A model generated the notes under the pieces. That model saw only the letters and a program-made list of their open reading frames with translations. It did no database searches and was not told where the DNA came from. Position numbers and translations under genes: made by a program. DNA of 64,000 nt from Stomorhina lunata (Eukaryota; Arthropoda; Insecta; Diptera; Rhiniidae): positions 114,811,781 to 114,875,780 of the forward strand of contig OW121743.1 in the NCBI GenBank assembly GCA_933228675.1. Direction: 5' to 3'. Positions 36,831 to 50,510 of the stretch are shown here, piece after piece. The first letter of the stretch is position 1. Every line of letters begins with the position of its first letter.

Positions 36831-37234
36831 ATTAAAAAAAAAATTAAAAAATCTAGAATTTAAATTTTCTATAAAGATTCCCTTACATTTTTCGCTCAGT
36901 GTTTAAACACATTATCCTTATTTTTTACTTCATATTCTGTTCAGGAAAAACTGCATGTTTTTCATGAGATAAGCACTAACAACAAACATTTTTCCAATAA
37001 ATTATCAAGAATTGTTAGAAAAAAAAAAAAAAAAATAACAGAAATGTTAGTTCTGTAAAAGATTCAAGAAATTGAATTCTTTAGATACTAAAGAGCATGT
37101 TTTACTTATCAAATGTTTTTTCTCTCATTCATTTCCCACGTTTTCGTACGACTTCAAAGCTTTAGAGAGTGATTTCGTGCACAAAAGAGACTCGTCTTAA
37201 AAATAATAAAAAAATTCTCTCAAAGTGTTTTTGC
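36831..37234. other. intron stretch with CTCTTAAG-family fragments
   Basis: AT-rich DNA including a poly-A tract (about 37019-37036) and a fragment related to the foldback repeat at 28581-28803 (37146-37175), then CTCTCAAAG phrases. Confidence 0.35.
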
Positions 37235-37274
37235 CAGGCCTGCCAGATTTGCCGATTTATAGGCATTTTGAAGA

Positions 37275-39432
37275 CAAGTCAAATTTTAATGAAATTTTTC
37301 ATGAAATCAAATTTTAAAGAAATTTTTTATATGGTCAAATTTTAATTAAATTTTTCATAAAATCAAATTTTGAAGACATTTTTCTATATAGTCAAATTCG
37401 AATAAAATTTTTGATGAAATCAAATTTTGAAGAAATTTTTCATAAAATCAAATTTTGTAATGATATTTTTCATAAAATCAAATTTTGAAGAAATTTTTCA
37501 TGATATTAAATTTTAATAAAAGTTTTCCTGAAATCAAATTTTGATGAAATTTTCGATGAAACAAAATTTTTAAGAAATTTTTCATATTGTCAAATTTTAA
37601 TGAAATTTTTCATAAATCAAATTTTGAAGACAATTTTGTATATAGGCAAATTTTAATATGAAATGGAATCAAATTTTGAAGACATTTTCATGAAATCAAA
37701 TTTTGATTAAATTTTTCATTAAATTAAATTTTGATGAACGTTTTCATATAATCAAATGTTAGTAAAAATTTGGTCAAATTTTAATTCAATTTTTCATACA
37801 ATCAAATTTTGATAAAATTCTCAATATGGTCATATTTTAATGAAATTTTTCATATCATCAAATTTTGAAGAAATTTTTCATGAAATCAATTTTTAATAAA
37901 ATTTTTAATGAAATCAAATTTTAAAGAAATTTTTCATGAAATTAAATTTTTATGAAATTTTTCATTAAATTAAATTTTGAAGACATTTTTCATGAAATCA
38001 AATTTTTATGAAATTTTTCATTAAATTAAATTTTGATGAACTTTTCATATAATCAAAATTTTAAGACATTCTTTTAAAAAAATCAAATTTCAAAAAAAAA
38101 TTTCATGAAATCAAATTTTGAAGAAATTTTTCATGAAATCAAATTTTGATTAAATTTTTCATATGGTGAAATTTTAATGAAATTTTACAAAAATCAAATT
38201 TTGAAGACAATTTTGTATATAGGCAAATTTTAATATGAAATGAAATCAAATTTTGAAGACATTTTTCATGAAATCAAATTTTGATGAAATTTTTCATTAA
38301 ATTAAATTTTGATGAACTTTTTCATATAATTAAAATTTTAAGACATTTTTTTAAAAAATCAAATTTAAAAAAAAAAATTCATGAAATCAAATTTTGAAGA
38401 AATTTTTAATGAAATCAAATTTTGATTAAATTTTTCATATGGTCAAATTTTAATGAAATTTTTCATAAATCAAATTTTGAACACATTTTTGTATAAAGTC
38501 AAATTTTAATAAAAATTTTCATTAAATCAAATTTTGAAGACATTTTTCATGAAATCAAATTTTAAAGACATTTTTCATGAAATCAAATTTTGAAGACATT
38601 TTTCATGAAATCAAATTTTGATGAAATTTTTCATTAAATTAAATTTTGATGAACTTTTTCATATAATCAAATTTTTAAGATATTTTTTTAAATAAATCAA
38701 ATTTTAAAAAAATTTTTCATGAAATCAAATTTTAAAGAAATTTTTCATGAAATCAAATTTTGAAGAAATTTTTCATGAAATCAAATTTTGAAGAAATCAA
38801 ATTTTAATAAAATTTTTCATGAAATCAAATTTTGAAGAAATTTTTCATGACAACAAATTTTGATGAACTTTTTTACATGGTCAAATTTTAATGAAATTTA
38901 TCATACAATCAAATTTTGAAGACATTTTTTTATAAAGTCAAATTTTAATAAACTTTTTCATGAAATCAAATTCTGAAGAAATTTTTCATAAAATCAAATT
39001 TTAATGAAATTTTTCATATACTCAAATTTTAGAGATATTTTTTTACTAAAATCTAATTTTAATGAAATTTTTCATGAAATTAAATTTTGAAGAAATTTTT
39101 CATGAAATTAAATTTTGAAGAAATTTTTCATGAAATTAAATTTTGAAGAAATTTTTCATATGGTCAAATTGTAATCAAATTTTGATGAAATTTTTCATAT
39201 AATCAAATTTTGAAGACTTTTTTTTATATAGTAAAATTTTAATAAAATTTTTCATGAAATTAAATTTTGAAGAAATTTTTTATGAAATCAAATTTTGATA
39301 AAATTTTATGTTCAAATTTAAATGAAATTTTTTTATAAAATTAAATTTTGAAGAAATTTTTCATAAAATCAAATTTTGAAGAAATTTTTCATAAAATCAA
39401 ATTTTGAAGAAATTTTTTATATGGCCAAATTT
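37275..39432 (-). repeat. tandem array B2, inverted partner of B1
   Basis: About 75 units of AAATCAAATTTTGAAG followed by AAATTTTTCATG, period 28 bp, the reverse complement of the B1 unit. It is entered on the left through a CAGGCCTGCCAGATTTGCC sequence (37235) that also ends two repeats near 44463 and 46933. Confidence 0.85.
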
Positions 39433-40865
39433 TTCTTTCTTAAGGATGTTACTTAAGAAGGTTTTCTTTTAGAATAAAGATACAAATATAATAGAAAAGA
39501 ATGAGCAAAGAGAGTGGTTTCCAACAGAGACTGATCTGTTTTTGAAAAGTAACCACAAAGTTTTTATCCTTTTAAACAACTGCTTATAAAACTACAAAGT
39601 ACTAAGATAAGCATTATAGCAAATATTGTGCTCCTATATATAAAATATCATTTATCTCAAGAACTTTTAGGTATAAAACTATATAAAACACATATGCTTA
39701 TGTATAACACATGTGTATATTTTTCATTTTATATAAAAAAAGGAAAAAAAAAACATAAGGAAGGCGTTTTTTAAATGTAAAACATTTTTTTCTTAAACTT
39801 TAGTTTAACTTTTTTCCTTCATACTTCTCGTGTATAAGTTGCGTTAAACAAACAAATGGCAGTTGAAAGCGAAGTTAGCTAAAGCAGCACCAGGCAGGCA
39901 CGCAATCTTGCAATTTTGCAATGGCTGGCATTTGGTGCTACGAGTAAGTACCAAAGGACTGAAACACTAGTGATGTTTTTAAACGTTCGTACTTCGCTTC
40001 ACTTTATCTTGGCTTTGCATAAAGTACAAGGATTTTTTTTTACGTTTGAATTGAATTGTTTGTACTTCAATATATGAAGAAGAAAACAAAAAAATACAAG
40101 AATATTTACTATACAAATATACTTATGTATAAAAGATACTTACCAGTAGTAAATAAAAAAACGAGTAAGTAAAAATGTTTGTATAAAATTAACAAAATTT
40201 TGCATTCTGTTCAAGAAATATATAGCGAATGCATAATCGTATGTAAAAAACTTTTTAAGAAAACAAAAGACACGAAAACTGAAAAAAACGTTTAAAGTAC
40301 AAAAAAATAAAGAAAAGTTTTCTGTACGCGATAAGCTGCCGTTTGCAAAAAAACGTACAATTTTCAACTGTTTCCCTTTGAAATTTTGTCTTAATTTTTT
40401 TTCCTTTCTGGTTATCTGGTTTTGAACTGCAGTTTACGAGACAGAAAGAAGACTATTTTTGCCGCATGAGCCCTCAATCTAGACTAACTGACTTATTTTT
40501 TATTCAAAAGAATTTCTTTTGCGGTATGTACTTTACATAGACACAGATATATCGCTTTATAAAAAAACCACAAAAGCTAAAATGTCGACAATTTTTATGG
40601 GGATATTGCTAAATGAATCCAAATGGAATAAGAAAAAAATTGTTTGCTTTTATTTGCAACATTTTCTGTATCAGTTGGAAATCTTTTGTATTCAAATTCA
40701 GCCCAAGAAAATTCTTTGATGGCGTTTGTTTTGTGGAAAAAAAACAAACGAAGAAAAATAAATAAAATGGTAGGAGCAAAAAATATAAACGAAGACAGCC
40801 GCCATGTTTTTTCAAGGAATCAGAAAAAAAAATGAAAAATTTAAAAAAATTCTTTAAATTTTAAA
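39433..40865. other. intron island, no gene seen
   Basis: Unique-looking intron DNA between arrays. It contains a moderately GC-rich part (39840-40010) with AGGCAGGCACGC. Short ORFs near 40519-40835 on both strands lack family resemblance. Confidence 0.4.
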
Positions 40866-41260
40866 AAAATGTTTCTTATAAGAACAAAATCCATCCTTAA
40901 AGTTTTATTTCGCATAAAAAATAGAATCTCTTAACGAAGTTTTTCTTATATAAAAAATATTCTCTTAAGAATGAGTTGCCATCTAGAAAATAATTTGTCT
41001 TAAGAGAATATTTTCGAAAATAAAAAAAATTCTCTAATACAAAATAGTCTCTCTTAAGAAAAATCGTAATGATAGGAAACTGTCTCTAGTAATATAGCGT
41101 TATATAGAATATACAGCGTTATTTTTTTTAAAAAACTGGTCTCTTCAGAGAGTGTTCGTGCGTATACAAAACAGTCTTATTTAAGAAGAAAATACACCTT
41201 TACAGTCATCTTTCTAAGGAGAGTGGTTTCTTAAAAAATAGACTCTCTCAAAAGTGCGTT
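40866..41260. repeat. degenerate array with CTCTTAAGA palindromes
   Basis: Irregular repeats of (T)CTCTTAAGA and ATTCTCTTAAGAA spaced by AT-rich segments such as TTTCTTATATAAAAAATA. It belongs to the same family as the larger array at 46945-47960. Confidence 0.5.
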
Positions 41261-41368
41261 TTTATCACGGGTCCGCAAAAGAGAACAGAACAAAAAAACA
41301 GTCGGCAGAGTTGCCCCTTTTACTACTAAAATGGGTATTTTTTTTCAATGTGTAGTTCCATTTTTTTT

Positions 41369-43540
41369 AATATTTTTATCAAAAATTTTTCTGTCAAAAA
41401 TTTTTCTATAGGAAATTTTTCTATCAAAAATTTTTCTATAGAAAATTTTTCTGTCAAAAATTTTTCTATAGGAAATTTTTTATCAAAAATTTTTCTATAG
41501 AAAATTTTTTTATCAAAAATTTTTCTATAGAAAATTTTTTTATCAAACATTTTTCTATAAAAAATTTTTTTATCAAAAATTTTTCTATAGAAAATTTTTT
41601 TATCAAAAATTTTTCTATAGAAAATTTTTTTATCAAAAATTTTTCTATAGAAAATTTTTTTATCAAAAATTTTTCTATAGAAAATTTTTTTATCAAAAAT
41701 TTTTCTATAGAAAATTTTTTTATCAAACATTTTTCTATAGAAAATTTTTTTATCAAAAATTTTTCTATAGAAAATTTTTTTAGCAAAAATTTTTCTAAAG
41801 AAAATTTTTTTAGCAAAAATTTTTCTATAGAAAATTTTTTTAGCAAAAATTTTTCTATAGAAAATTTATTTAGCAAAAATTTTTAATTTAATTTTTTTTA
41901 AATTTTTCTATAGAAAATTTTTTTTAGCTAAAATTTTTCTATAGAAAATTTTTTTTAGCTAAAATTTTTCTATAGAAAATTTTTTTTAGCTAAAATTTTT
42001 CTATAGAAAATTTTTTTATCAAAAATTTTTCTATCAAATTTTTTATCAAACATTTTTCTATAGAAAATTTTTTTATCAAAAATTTTTCTATAGAAAATTT
42101 TTTTAGCTAAAATTTTTCTATAGAAAATTTTTTTATCAAATATTTTTCTATAGAAAATTTTTTTATCAAAAATTTTTCTATAGAAAATATTTTTTAGCAA
42201 AAATTTTTTTATAGAAAATTTTTTTTAGCAAAAATTTTTCTATAGAAAATTTTTTTAGCAAAGATTTTTGTATCAAATTTTTTTATCAAAAATTTTTCTA
42301 TAGAAAATTTTTTTATAGAAAATTTTTTTATAGAAAATTTTTTTTTATCAAAAATTTTTCTATAGAAAATTTTTTTTTCAAAAATTTTTCTACGAAATTT
42401 TTTTTATCAAAAATTTTTTTATGAAATTTTTTTTTAGCAAAAAATTTTCAATAGAAAATTTTTTTGATCAAAAATTTTTCTTTAGAAAATATTTTAATAT
42501 AGATATTTTTTTATCAAAAAATTTTCCATAGAAAATTTTTTTATCAAAAAATTTTCTATAGAAAATTTTTTAACAAAAATTTTTTTATAGAAAATTTTCT
42601 TATCAAAAATTTTTCTATAGAAAATTTTTTTATCAAAAATTTTTTCTATAGAAAATTTTTTTAGCAAAAATTTTTCTATAGGAAATTTTTTATCAAAAAT
42701 TTTTCTATAGAAAATTTTTTATCAAACATTTTTCTATAGAAAATTTTATCAAAAATTTTTCTATACAAAGTTTTTTATCAAAATTTTTTTTATAGAATTT
42801 TTTTTATAGAATTTTTTTTATAGAAAATTTTTTTATCAAAAATTTTTCTTTAGAAAATTTTTTATCAAATATTTTTCTATAGAAAATTTTTTTATCAAAT
42901 ATTTTTCTATAGAAATTTTTTTTAACAAAAATTTGTCTATAGAAAATTTTTTTATCAAATATTTTTTTATAGAAAATTTTTTTATAGAAAATTTTTTTAT
43001 CAAAAATTTTTCTATAGAACATTTTTTTTATCAAAAATTTTTCTACGAAATTTTTTTATCAAACATTTTTCTATTTTCTTATCAAAAATTCTATCAAAAA
43101 TTTTTCTATAGAAAATTTTTTTTATCAAATATTTTTCTATAGAATTTTTTTATTAAAAATTTTTCTATGAAAAATTTTTCTATAGAAAATTTTTTTATCA
43201 AAAATTCTATCAAAAATTTTTAAAAAAATTTTTCTATGAAAATTTTTTTATCAAAAATTTTTCTATACAAAATTTTTTTATTACAAATTTAACAAAAATG
43301 TTTCTATAGAAAATTATTTTTATAAAAAATTTTACTATAGAAAATTTTTTTATCAAATATTTTTCTATAGAAAATTTTTTTTATCAAAAAATTTTATATA
43401 GAAAATTTTTTTAACAAAAATTTTTCTATAGAAAATTTTTTTATCAAAAATTTTTCTACGAATTTTTTTTTATCAAAAATTTTTCTACGAAATTTTTTTA
43501 TCAAAAATGTTTCTTTAGAAAATTTGTTCGATCGAAAATA
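41369..43540 (+). repeat. tandem array C1, 30-bp unit
   Basis: About 70 units of TTTTCTATAGAAAATTTT followed by TTTATCAAAAAT. Between about 41490 and 41870 the repeats are nearly perfect with a period of exactly 30 bp, so this is the most recently homogenised part. The array generates Lys/Phe/Ile-periodic ORFs in several frames that are artefacts of the repeat. Confidence 0.9.
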
Positions 43541-43639
43541 TCTAAAAAATATAAATTTCTAAAATTGTTTAATATTAGGATTTATTTATCGGCAAAAACT
43601 CGGAATCGTCAAAAATATATTACAAATACAGACGAATAT

Positions 43640-44220
43640 TAAAAAATTTTCATTAAAATTTTTCTATAGGACAAACTTTTATTGAAAATGTTTCTATAGA
43701 ACAAATTTTATATTAAAAATTTTTCTAAAAGAAAAAAATCATATTGAAAAATTTCTCTATAGAAAAATTTATAAATTAAAAATTTTTAAAAAATCTTAAT
43801 TTTTCTGTACTAAAAATTTTATATAAAAAATTTTATATAAATAACATTTTTTCGATGTAAAATTTATCCATACAAAAAAATTTTATGTTCAATATTTTTA
43901 TATACAAAAAACTTTACTCTAGAAAGATTTTCTGTACAAAAAATTTTATATGGAAAATTTTTCTATTCAAAAAATTATATATGGAAAATTCTTCTTTCCA
44001 AAAAAATTTATACAGAGAAATTTTCGATAGTAAAAATTTAAATGGAAAATCTCACTACAGAAAAAAATTTTAATGTAAAATTTTTCTATAAAAAAAAGTT
44101 TTAATTGAAAATTTTTATGCGGAAACAATTTTAAGTTGAAAAATTTCTCCATAGAAAAAAATTTATATTGAAAATGTTTCTGTAGAAAAAAATTATATTG
44201 CACAATTTTTTTATAAAATT
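43640..44220. repeat. degenerate tail of array C1
   Basis: The TCTATAGAAAAA module persists but the rest of the unit has decayed (for example AAAAAATTTATATTGAAAA). The final part continues into the shared repeat end at 44040-44463. Confidence 0.55.
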
Positions 44221-44463
44221 TTATTTTGTTCCCAAATACTGACTTTGTAAGTTCCAAGGTATCGGAATTATTGAAAACTCATATCGAGTTTTATTCTCTG
44301 ATTTGTTATATACATATCTTAAAAAATCTATTAAAACTTTGAAGTTAGGTTGGTTTTCGATGTATATCCAATTTTCTAACCTAAATCTACATATCGGCAC
44401 TTTACTATTTTCCAGGTCAAAAATCGCTAAAATGACGATATATCAGCAAATCTGGCAAGCCTG
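44040..44463 (+). repeat. terminal segment of an unidentified repeat element, copy 1
   Basis: It matches 46480-46933 in the same orientation across AGTTAGGTTGGTTTTCG, TTTCTAACC, ATTGGCACTTTA-like and AAAATCG phrases, ending at GCAAATCTGGCAAGCCTG. Read from outside, the end is CAGGCTTGCCAGATTTGC, similar to hAT-type termini (CAGnnnTGCC). No matching target duplication was found. Confidence 0.5.
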
Positions 44464-45887
44464 GTGGGGGTTTATTTTTAGAATAAAGAGTCTTTTTTTA
44501 AAACAAAAAAGCATTGTTGAGTCTTTTTTAAGAGATTATTTTCTTTTTTCAGTATTTTTATGAAATTCAACTTAAAGTTTTAAAGCCATTCATTAATTTT
44601 TCTTTCAAAATATTTCAACAATTTCTTTTTAGTGGCAAATAAAGATGAACATGAGTGAAAATCAAAATCCATCAGGAATATTAAACAACTGATTTTCCAA
44701 TTTTTTTTTCTTTTTGCAATATTTGATATTAACTTATCAGAGATGAAAGATAATAAGAATTGAAGCAATTTTTCCAACATTTCAAATATAGAAAACGTCA
44801 TGATTTCAAGTCAAAAAAAAAAAAAAACAGAATCTATAGAACTCGACTAGAATTCAGAAACATTGAATGTTTCAAAAGTTTAAGGCATCTTAAAAACAGT
44901 TGCTCTTTAAATACTGGCTCTATTTGTCTTTATTTCTGCTATTCCTTGCCTTTTACAACTTCCATTTCAAATAATTCTTGACTGCTTGAAAAGTTCTATT
45001 CTGACATTCGTTGGCTCGGTCGGTCGTTCCTCTTTATTTGTTGTCTGGTGAAAATTCTGGCATTTACATTTTAGTCACGTTTCACTGAAGTCCAATACAA
45101 AATGTAATGTTTTTCTTTTTTTTTTCGTTCATTTTTTTTTATAAATTTTCATATTTTACTTTATTCTGTGGAATGAACACAGAAGAACACTTCATCCATT
45201 CATGTGTTGGCTTAAGAGGCAAAAAAAAAAAAGCTCTTAAAAATAAGTAAAATTTTTATCAAGAGAGAAAAAATAACAATGGTGGCAAGTTTTTGAAGGC
45301 AGAAGTTGAAGAGAGTGTTTTCGTATAAATAATAGAATCTCATAAGAAAAAAAGTTTGTCTTTGAAGTTTCTCTTTGAGAGTGTTTTCAAAGAGGTAAGA
45401 TTTTGTGTTGAGAAGTCTTTAATATCTCAGTTTGCGGTGCTTCTATTTTAAAAAAGTCTTACTTCTGATATTTCTTTCTTAAAGAAAAGAGTTATTTTTT
45501 GGATATTGTATTCATACATGAAAAAAAATTTTCTAAAGAGAGTTTTTTTTGTATTAAAAGCAGGCGTAGGCAGCCCATACCACCAGAAGCCGATCATTAA
45601 TGAAACTCGTGAAAATGAGTATTAAAAGTATTCAGTTCGAATTTGGCTTTGTTAAAAAAAACCAAAAACAAAACACACAAGAAACAAAATCAATTCCAAT
45701 TTAAAACAACAAAATATATGGTTCGAGAGAACAATGAAATATAATCTTGAACATTGTTGCCACGACACTATATTTTTCGTAAACATTGTTTGAAATAAAT
45801 GTAATGTTTTTTCGAAACAGAGATAAGTTCCAATATTAAACAATTTTATATTTTTAAGATAAAAATTGTTTTTAGTTATTTTCTATA
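44464..45887. other. intron island enclosed by arrays C1 and C2, no gene seen
   Basis: Ordinary AT-rich intron DNA with some CTCTTTGAGAGTG/AGAGAGTG phrases near 45310-45420 that belong to the CTCTTAAG family. ORFs are short and without family resemblance. Confidence 0.4.
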
Positions 45888-46480
45888 CAAAAATTTTTTT
45901 TTATAGAAACATTTTTGATAAAAACATTTTTCTCTGGAAAGTTTGTAGGTTAAAAAAGGTACAGAAAAATTTTCAAAAAAATATTTTTCTAAAGAAAAAT
46001 TTTCAATAAAATATTTTTCTATATAAAAATTTTCGATAAAAATATTTTTCTATAGAAAAATTTTCGATAAAAATATTTTTCTGTAGAAAACTTTTCGATA
46101 AAAATAGTTTTTTTATAAAAAAACTTTCTAAAAACATATTTTTCTATAGAAAAATTTTCGACAAAAATATTTTTCTGTAGAAAACCTTTCGATAAAAAGG
46201 TTTTTCTGTAGAAAATTTTTCGATAGAAATTTTTTCTATGGAAAAATTTTCGGGAAAAAAATTTTTCTGTATAAAATTTTTCAATAAAATAGAAACATTT
46301 TTTTTCTAAAAATTTTTGATAAAAAAATTTTCTATAGAAAAATTTTTGGTAAAAAATTTTCTTTAGAAAAATTTTTGATAAAAAAATTTTCTTTAGAAAC
46401 ATTTTTGATAAAGAAATTTTCTATAGAAAAAATTTTAACAAAAAATTTTTTGTAGAAAAATTTTAATACAAAAGTATAGG
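45888..46480 (-). repeat. tandem array C2, inverted relative of C1
   Basis: Units read TTCTATAGAAAAATTTTC followed by GATAAAAATATTT, the reverse complement of the C1 unit with a variant core, period about 30-32 bp, roughly 19 units. Shorter and more diverged than C1. Confidence 0.75.
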
Positions 46481-46933
46481 GAAATTTTCGATAGAAAAAA
46501 TTTTAAATAAAAAATTTTTATACAGAAAAAAATTTAAAAATAAAATTTGTCTATAGAAAAAAAATTCATATTGAAAATTTTTCGGCGGAATCAATTTTAA
46601 ATCGGGAAATTTTCCATAGAAAAAATTTATAATAAAAAGTTTCTGTAAAAAAAATTTATATTCCACAATTTTTGATTCAAAAAATTTTTTTCGTTCCTAA
46701 ATTTTGACTCTGAAAATTTTAATGTATCGAAATTATTGAAAACCTATATCGTTTTTAATCTTAGATTTGTTATATATGTAAAAAAAACTGTAAAAACTTT
46801 GAAGTTAGGTTGGTTTTCGGTATTATCTTAAAAATATCTAATTTTCTAACCAAAATATGCATATTGGCACTTTAGTATTTTTCAGAACAAAAATCGTCAA
46901 AATGCCGATAAATAGGCAAATCTGGCATCCCTG
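46480..46933 (+). repeat. terminal segment of an unidentified repeat element, copy 2
   Basis: Paralogue of 44040-44463, ending at GCAAATCTGGCATCCCTG. The CTCTTAAGAG array starts immediately after it. Confidence 0.5.
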
Positions 46934-46944
46934 CTCTCTACTTT

Positions 46945-47960
46945 CAATAAGAAAGTACTCTCTAGGAGAGAAAATTTTTAAGAGAAAATCGTCTCTTAAG
47001 ATAGAAAATACTTTTTTAAGAGAAACAATTTCCTATACGAAAATACTCTATTAAAATCAATTATTTTCTATAAGTACATATTATTTTAAAAGAGATTATT
47101 TCTTTATAAGAAAACACTCTTTAAAGAGAAAATATTTTCAAAAATAAAATGTTCTTTTAAGACGCTTTTTTCTATAAGAAAATACTCTCCATTTTTCTAT
47201 CGAAAATACTCTTTTTTTCTATAAGAAAATATTCTTTGAAGAGAGACAATTTTTTATAAGAATTTAATCTCTTAAGAGAGACAAGAAAAAATACTCTCTT
47301 AAACAAGACAATTTTCTACAAGAAAATATTCTCTTAAGAGAGACTATTTCCTATCAGAAAATACTCTCTTATGTGTATATTAGATATTCTATCTTCTTTA
47401 AGAAAATAACTCTGAAGAATGAACTACTCTCTTAAGAGAGACTGTTAATTAATCTCTTAAGAGAGATTATTTTTTATACTCTCTTAAAAATGACAACTTT
47501 CTAAAAAAGGTTAGCTTTATAAAAAATATTCTCTGCTAAGAAAAAACTCACCGAATTACTTTCAAACTATGAAAACACTCTTTTAAGAGAAAATATTTTC
47601 TAACATAAAATGTTCCTTTAAGACGATATTTTCTGTAAGAAAATACTCTATTTTTCTATCAAAAATACTCGTTTTTCTATAAGAAAATATTCTTTTAAGA
47701 GAGACAATTTTTTATAAGAATTTAATCTCTTAAGAGAGACAATGTTCCATAAAAAGAGAGCCAATTTTCTACAAGAAAATACTGTTTTAAGAGAGACTTT
47801 TTTCTATCATAAAATACTCTTTTATGTGTATATTAATATTCTATTTTTTAAAAGAAAATCACTCTTAAGAGGGAAATACTCTCTTAAGAGAGATTATTTT
47901 CTATAGAAAAATACTCTCTTAAAAATCGAAATTTTCTGAAAAAAAGGTGAGCTTTATAAA
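46945..47960. repeat. tandem array E, about 35-bp unit with CTCTTAAGAGAG palindrome
   Basis: Units combine ACTCTCTTAAGAGAGAC with AATTTTCTATAAGAAAAT. A block of about 0.5 kb appears twice (roughly 47100-47560 and 47580-47990; note the shared phrase ACTCTTTTAAGAGA and the shared end AAAAAATATTCTCTG / AAAAAATATTTTCTG), so part of the array is a large direct duplication. Confidence 0.75.
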
Positions 47961-49920
47961 AAATATTTTCTGTTAAGAAAAAAATCACCGAATTCCTTTC
48001 AAACTCTGACACTCAGCCAACAGGAGCCATCAAAAAAGGACCAATGGAAAATAGGGGGGGAAAATTTTATTTTTTCCTGCTGAACCATAAAAAAAAACTC
48101 CATAAAACAAGATGGCAAAAAGAAGACAAGAAGTTTGAGTTGAGATGGGCAGAAAACTAAAAAAAAATATATACAAAAATGGGTGGATTACATTACATTT
48201 TTTTCTTAAGCAGAGACGATGTTGGGTTTTTTTTATTGCCAAGATATGATATGAAATCGTAAAGAAGCTGCTTCTGAAAGAGGGCTGCTGTAGAAAATAA
48301 CTGAATGTTAAAAAAAAATAATAAAAAAATAAAAAGAAAACCAAAGTAAGGGCCAGGAAAGAAATCAAAATCAAGTGGCTACAAACCGACAGAGGGAATA
48401 TAGGAAAGGATAAGCAGAAGCAGGAAAGGAGGGTTAGACAGACAGATGGAAGAATGGACAGTCTGCCAGCAATGACCATCATCATTTTCATTCACTACAA
48501 GACGAAAGTAAATACATATCTAGCAATTGTTCTTTGCTGAGCTTCACATGTTGTACATGACCAGAAAACCTCCAAACACTACAAACAAACTTCATGTAAT
48601 AAAACCAAAGACGGGGTTCAGGCCATGACAAAAAAAAATATGGCCGCAACAGCCAAGATTCAACATCCAACAGCCAACAACATAAACTTGGTACGTGTTG
48701 TGGTCAAGAGGCGAAGACTTAAGCTTCATCATCATCCTCATCATTTGCTTTACAACAATGAGAATTATTATTTTTATAGCTTTTTGTTTCTGTTTTTTTT
48801 CTTCTAAAGCTTGAAAATGCTTTTAAACAGAAGAAAAAGAAATTCAACAGAAAACAGAAGCATAGCCGCCTGAATAACTGACTAACTGCAGTAAGGACGG
48901 ACAGTTGAATGGACAGACTAACTTTTAGATGGATGAATGGTTGGATGGATGAACCTCTGAAAGAAAAAAAAAAAAAAAAACAGGAGGTGTGTTGATTTTC
49001 TGCTGGATTTTCTTTTTTCTTCTTCATACAAAGCAGAAAAATCATAAAAAAGAAACATTGAAGTCTACACGAACAAGATCATGAACTTGAGATTTTGTTT
49101 CTAAACATCTCAGAAATCGGTGAAAAACAAGTAGAAATAAAAACCAAAACGAAACATTATTTAAAACTCAAACCAACCGCAAATCTTAAAAACACTGAGA
49201 CTTTGTTGTAAAATTTATGACCAACAAAAAAAAAAAAAAGACTTAACCACATCAGCCTCTTTCAAAGTTTTATGAAATATGACTGGAAAGATTTCACACG
49301 AAATGAAATTTTTGCTTCTTTTTTTTTGCGTTTCAAACATTTTCTTTATGAATACGAAAATGATCTTTAGCTGGTGGAAAAAATAAATTTTGAGGCATGC
49401 AACTTTTAACACCATGAGGTAGAAACTTTTACAAAACATTTAAACGCTAAAGAATAAAATTGTAGTAAAATACAAAGAAAAAAAAAAGAATAACACGTTT
49501 AAAATGTAACTAATGTCGTTTTGCCGCAACACTGTGCAACAACTGGTAGCTTCTTAACATTAATTACATAATTTTCTTCTTTTTTTGGTTTTCTGGCTTT
49601 TGGCTGCCTTATTTTTCTTGCCTCTCTCTGTGGCAAGAAAAACATAAATGTTGATGGTCTTTAACAGAAAACATATTTACTGCCATCCAGCGAAGAGGAG
49701 CTTTAGAGACTCTTACATGAAAATGGGGGAAAAAGCTTCTTTAAAATTAAGCTACTAAGACATGTGTTGACAGTTTAAAATGCCAGGAAAAAATATTTAC
49801 TAGCAATAAGAAAAATCACTAAAGGAATTGTTAAAAAATAGACAAAAAAATGTAAAAATGCCACTGAACATTAAAACGAATCTTAGTTATACTTCTGATG
49901 TGATATTAGGAAATTTATAT
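47961..49920. other. intron island, no gene seen
   Basis: Unique-looking intron DNA with CAGACAGATGGAAG (about 48437-48450), CATCATCATCCTCATC (about 48727-48742), GGACGGACAG with GGATGGATGA (48893-48955) and poly-A tracts. The 153-codon ORF at 48030-48491 (minus) is Phe/Ser/Leu-rich with no recognisable domain and is probably chance. Confidence 0.4.
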
Positions 49921-50389
49921 CAAAAAAATTGTATGAAAAAATTGTTAATAGCTAAAAGTTTTCTATAAAAAAATGTCAGTTTTGTACTAACCCTCTAATT
50001 TATAAACGAATTATAAAGTTATCAAAGTCTTAAAGTAGAAATTTTGTATCGAAAATTTTAATTATAAGCTTATTAAAATTTTTTAAAATTTTATAAAAAT
50101 CGATAAATTTTCTACAAAAAAAATTTACTATTATATTAAAAAAAAATTTACTATTATATATTAAAGCAAAAATTTCTTAGAAAAAAAAGTTAGAGCAAAA
50201 TTTTTTCGCAGAAAATTTTACCACAAAAATTGGATAAAAAACATTGTTTTTAGAAAATTTTTATAAAAATGCATAATTTTACAATAACAATATTTTTATA
50301 GCGAAAATTAATATGAAAAATGTAATAAAAAATTTTTCATACAATTTTTTTTTCATAAAAATATTTCATAGCAACAAAATTTTATTCAA
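49921..50389. repeat. degenerate AT-rich repeats
   Basis: Loose alternation of AAAATTTTCTATAAAAA-like and AAATTTACTATTATA-like phrases. It appears to be the left part of the degenerate array that resumes at 52430, split by the DINE-like insertion. Confidence 0.4.
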
Positions 50390-50510
50390 AAACAAGTAAG
50401 ATAGTGCTATAGTCAAGGTCAAGCCCGATCATACGATACCCTTCACCACTAAGGTCAAAGGCGTTCTTTTTCCTGTATAAAGAAAAGATTTGCTGAATTT
50501 TGACATAATA

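Noticed and set aside
41326..43142. ORFs encoding periodic Lys/Ile/Phe-rich proteins in arrays C1/C2
   Set aside because: A 30-bp period keeps frames open on both strands by arithmetic; several frames encode equally repetitive peptides, so these are shadows of the array.
48030..48491. 153-codon ORF on the minus strand
   Set aside because: Phe/Ser/Leu-rich low complexity, no recognisable domain, no splice or promoter support, and overlapping ORFs in other frames.
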